Assembly: GCF_023184515.1 (NCBI RefSeq)
Contig: NZ_JAAHBP010000001.1
Span: 1,178,001-1,242,000, forward strand
Reading direction: 5' to 3'
Length of the DNA: 64,000 nucleotides
Source of the DNA: Streptomyces sp. D2-8
Lineage (GTDB): Bacteria; Actinomycetota; Actinomycetes; Streptomycetales; Streptomycetaceae
Shown: positions 63,228-64,000 of the stretch, piece after piece
Layout: each line of letters begins with the position of its first letter
How positions within the stretch are numbered: position 1 is the stretch's first letter
Notes under the pieces: generated by a model
Told to the model about the DNA's origin: nothing
The model's input: the letters and a program-made list of their open reading frames with translations, nothing else
Database searches by the model: none
Position numbers and translations under genes: made by a program

Positions 63228-64000
63228 TCAGCGCTGGGCTGCGGCGATCGATTCCCGCGCGGCGGCGGCCACGTTCTCGGGAGTGAAGCCGAACTCGCGG
63301 AAAAGCACCTTGCCGTCGGCCGAAGCACCGAAGTGCTCCAGGGAAACGATGCGGCCGGCGTCCCCCACGTACTTGTGCCACGTGAGACCGATACCGGCCT
63401 CCACCGCGACACGGGCCCGGACGGACGGCGGCAGGACGCTGTCCCGGTACCCCTGGTCCTGCTGCTCGAACCACTCCACCGACGGCATGGACACGACGCG
63501 CGTGGGCACGCCGGCGCCCTGGAGCTGCTCGCGCGCCTCGACGGCGACGTGCACCTCGGAACCGGTGGCGATCAGGATGACCTCGGGCTCACCGCCGTCG
63601 GCCTCGAACAGGACGTAACCGCCCTTGGCGGCATCGTCGTTGGGCTCGTACGTCGGCACGCCCTGACGGGTCAGAGCCAGACCGTGCGGCTGGCCCTTGC
63701 CGAACTCCTTCGTCCAGCGCTTGAGGATCTCGCGCCAGGCGATCGCGGTCTCGTTGGCGTCCGCCGGGCGCACCAGGTTCAGGCCCGGGATCGCCCGCAG
63801 CGACGCCAGGTGCTCGACGGGCTGGTGGGTCGGGCCGTCCTCGCCGAGGCCGATGGAGTCGTGCGTCCACACGTACGTCACCGGCAGGTGCATCAGCGCC
63901 GACAGCCGCACCGCGTTGCGCATGTAGTCGGAGAACACCAGGAAGGTGCCGCCGTAGATCCGGGTGTTGCCGTGCAGCGCGATGCCGTTCATCTCGGCGG
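63228..64000 (-). CDS. tkt: Transketolase (partial, N-terminus off window)
   Basis: The C-terminal ~257 residues of a thiamine-diphosphate-dependent transketolase, open to the window edge (the coding frame continues past 64000 with [17 protein letters not shown]). The pyrimidine-binding-domain signature [17 protein letters not shown] and [17 protein letters not shown] plus the C-terminal [19 protein letters not shown] are diagnostic. The ThDP diphosphate-binding N-terminal domain (about 440 residues) is outside. First gene of the minus-strand operon with tal, zwf, opcA and pgl. Confidence 0.96.
   Translation of the reverse strand, partial: AEMNGIALHGNTRIYGGTFLVFSDYMRNAVRLSALMHLPVTYVWTHDSIGLGEDGPTHQPVEHLASLRAIPGLNLVRPADANETAIAWREILKRWTKEFGKGQPHGLALTRQGVPTYEPNDDAAKGGYVLFEADGGEPEVILIATGSEVHVAVEAREQLQGAGVPTRVVSMPSVEWFEQQDQGYRDSVLPPSVRARVAVEAGIGLTWHKYVGDAGRIVSLEHFGASADGKVLFREFGFTPENVAAAARESIAAAQR

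Overview
This is a high-GC chromosomal segment from a Streptomyces or very close relative. The evidence is the codon bias (third positions nearly all G or C), many GTG starts, and actinobacterial markers such as rbpA, whiA, opcA and the rapZ-yvcK-whiA operon. From memory, the gene order follows the S. coelicolor region from gltD through uvrB, uvrA, uvrC, whiA and gap-pgk-tpiA-secG to zwf-tal-tkt. No phage, insertion sequence, tRNA, rRNA or CRISPR array is visible.

Layout. 0-11.5 kb: 3' part of gltD is cut by the window edge, followed by small membrane, CBS, CorA and methyltransferase genes, the pseudouridine catabolic pair psuG-psuK, ogt, a secreted glycerophosphodiesterase and an MHYT sensor. 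11.6-17.8 kb: uvrB, then a Ter stress cluster (terD, a TerD-FtsK-like fusion and terC; terC is preceded by a convincing Mn2+ riboswitch). 17.9-22.8 kb: MHS transporter, S66 peptidase, aroQ, an ABC-ATPase relic, a metallo-beta-lactamase-fold hydrolase and a DinB/MDMPI-type protein. 23-31.2 kb: uvrA with a histone-like tail, yceI, regulators and a LacI-sugar kinase pair with a clear operator. 31.5-36.6 kb: uvrC-rapZ-yvcK-whiA, with overlapping or abutting genes. 36.7-47 kb: a secreted zinc carboxypeptidase, gap, pgk-tpiA-secG, rbpA, and an MFS transporter whose reading frame runs without a stop into pgi. 47-58.6 kb: a membrane protein, an FtsX-type ABC exporter with a PadR regulator, and an alpha-glucoside uptake and hydrolysis cassette. 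58.6-64 kb: oxidative pentose phosphate operon tkt-tal-zwf-opcA-pgl, transcribed leftward and cut by the window end.

How the genes fit together. Three themes stand out. First, DNA repair: ogt, uvrB, uvrA and uvrC each have a promoter matching the actinobacterial RecA-independent DNA-damage motif (TTGTCRGTG-N8-TANNNT, PafBC type). The same motif precedes the MFS-pgi frame, and a weaker copy precedes terD, so six transcription units in 35 kb look like one dispersed damage regulon. Several of these promoters lie so close to the start codon that the mRNAs should be leaderless. Second, central carbon metabolism: glycolysis, pgi and the pentose phosphate operon lie near each other, with the sugar-import cassette between them. 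Third, regulation by RNA and operators: the terC riboswitch, a 28-bp LacI operator, and three related palindromes around the sugar-cassette promoters.

The most noteworthy observations are the damage-promoter set including an efflux gene, the MFS-Pgi continuous frame, the riboswitch with mutually exclusive helices, a CnaB-like domain inserted in a MalF-type permease, and a TerD protein fused to a degenerate FtsK-like module.
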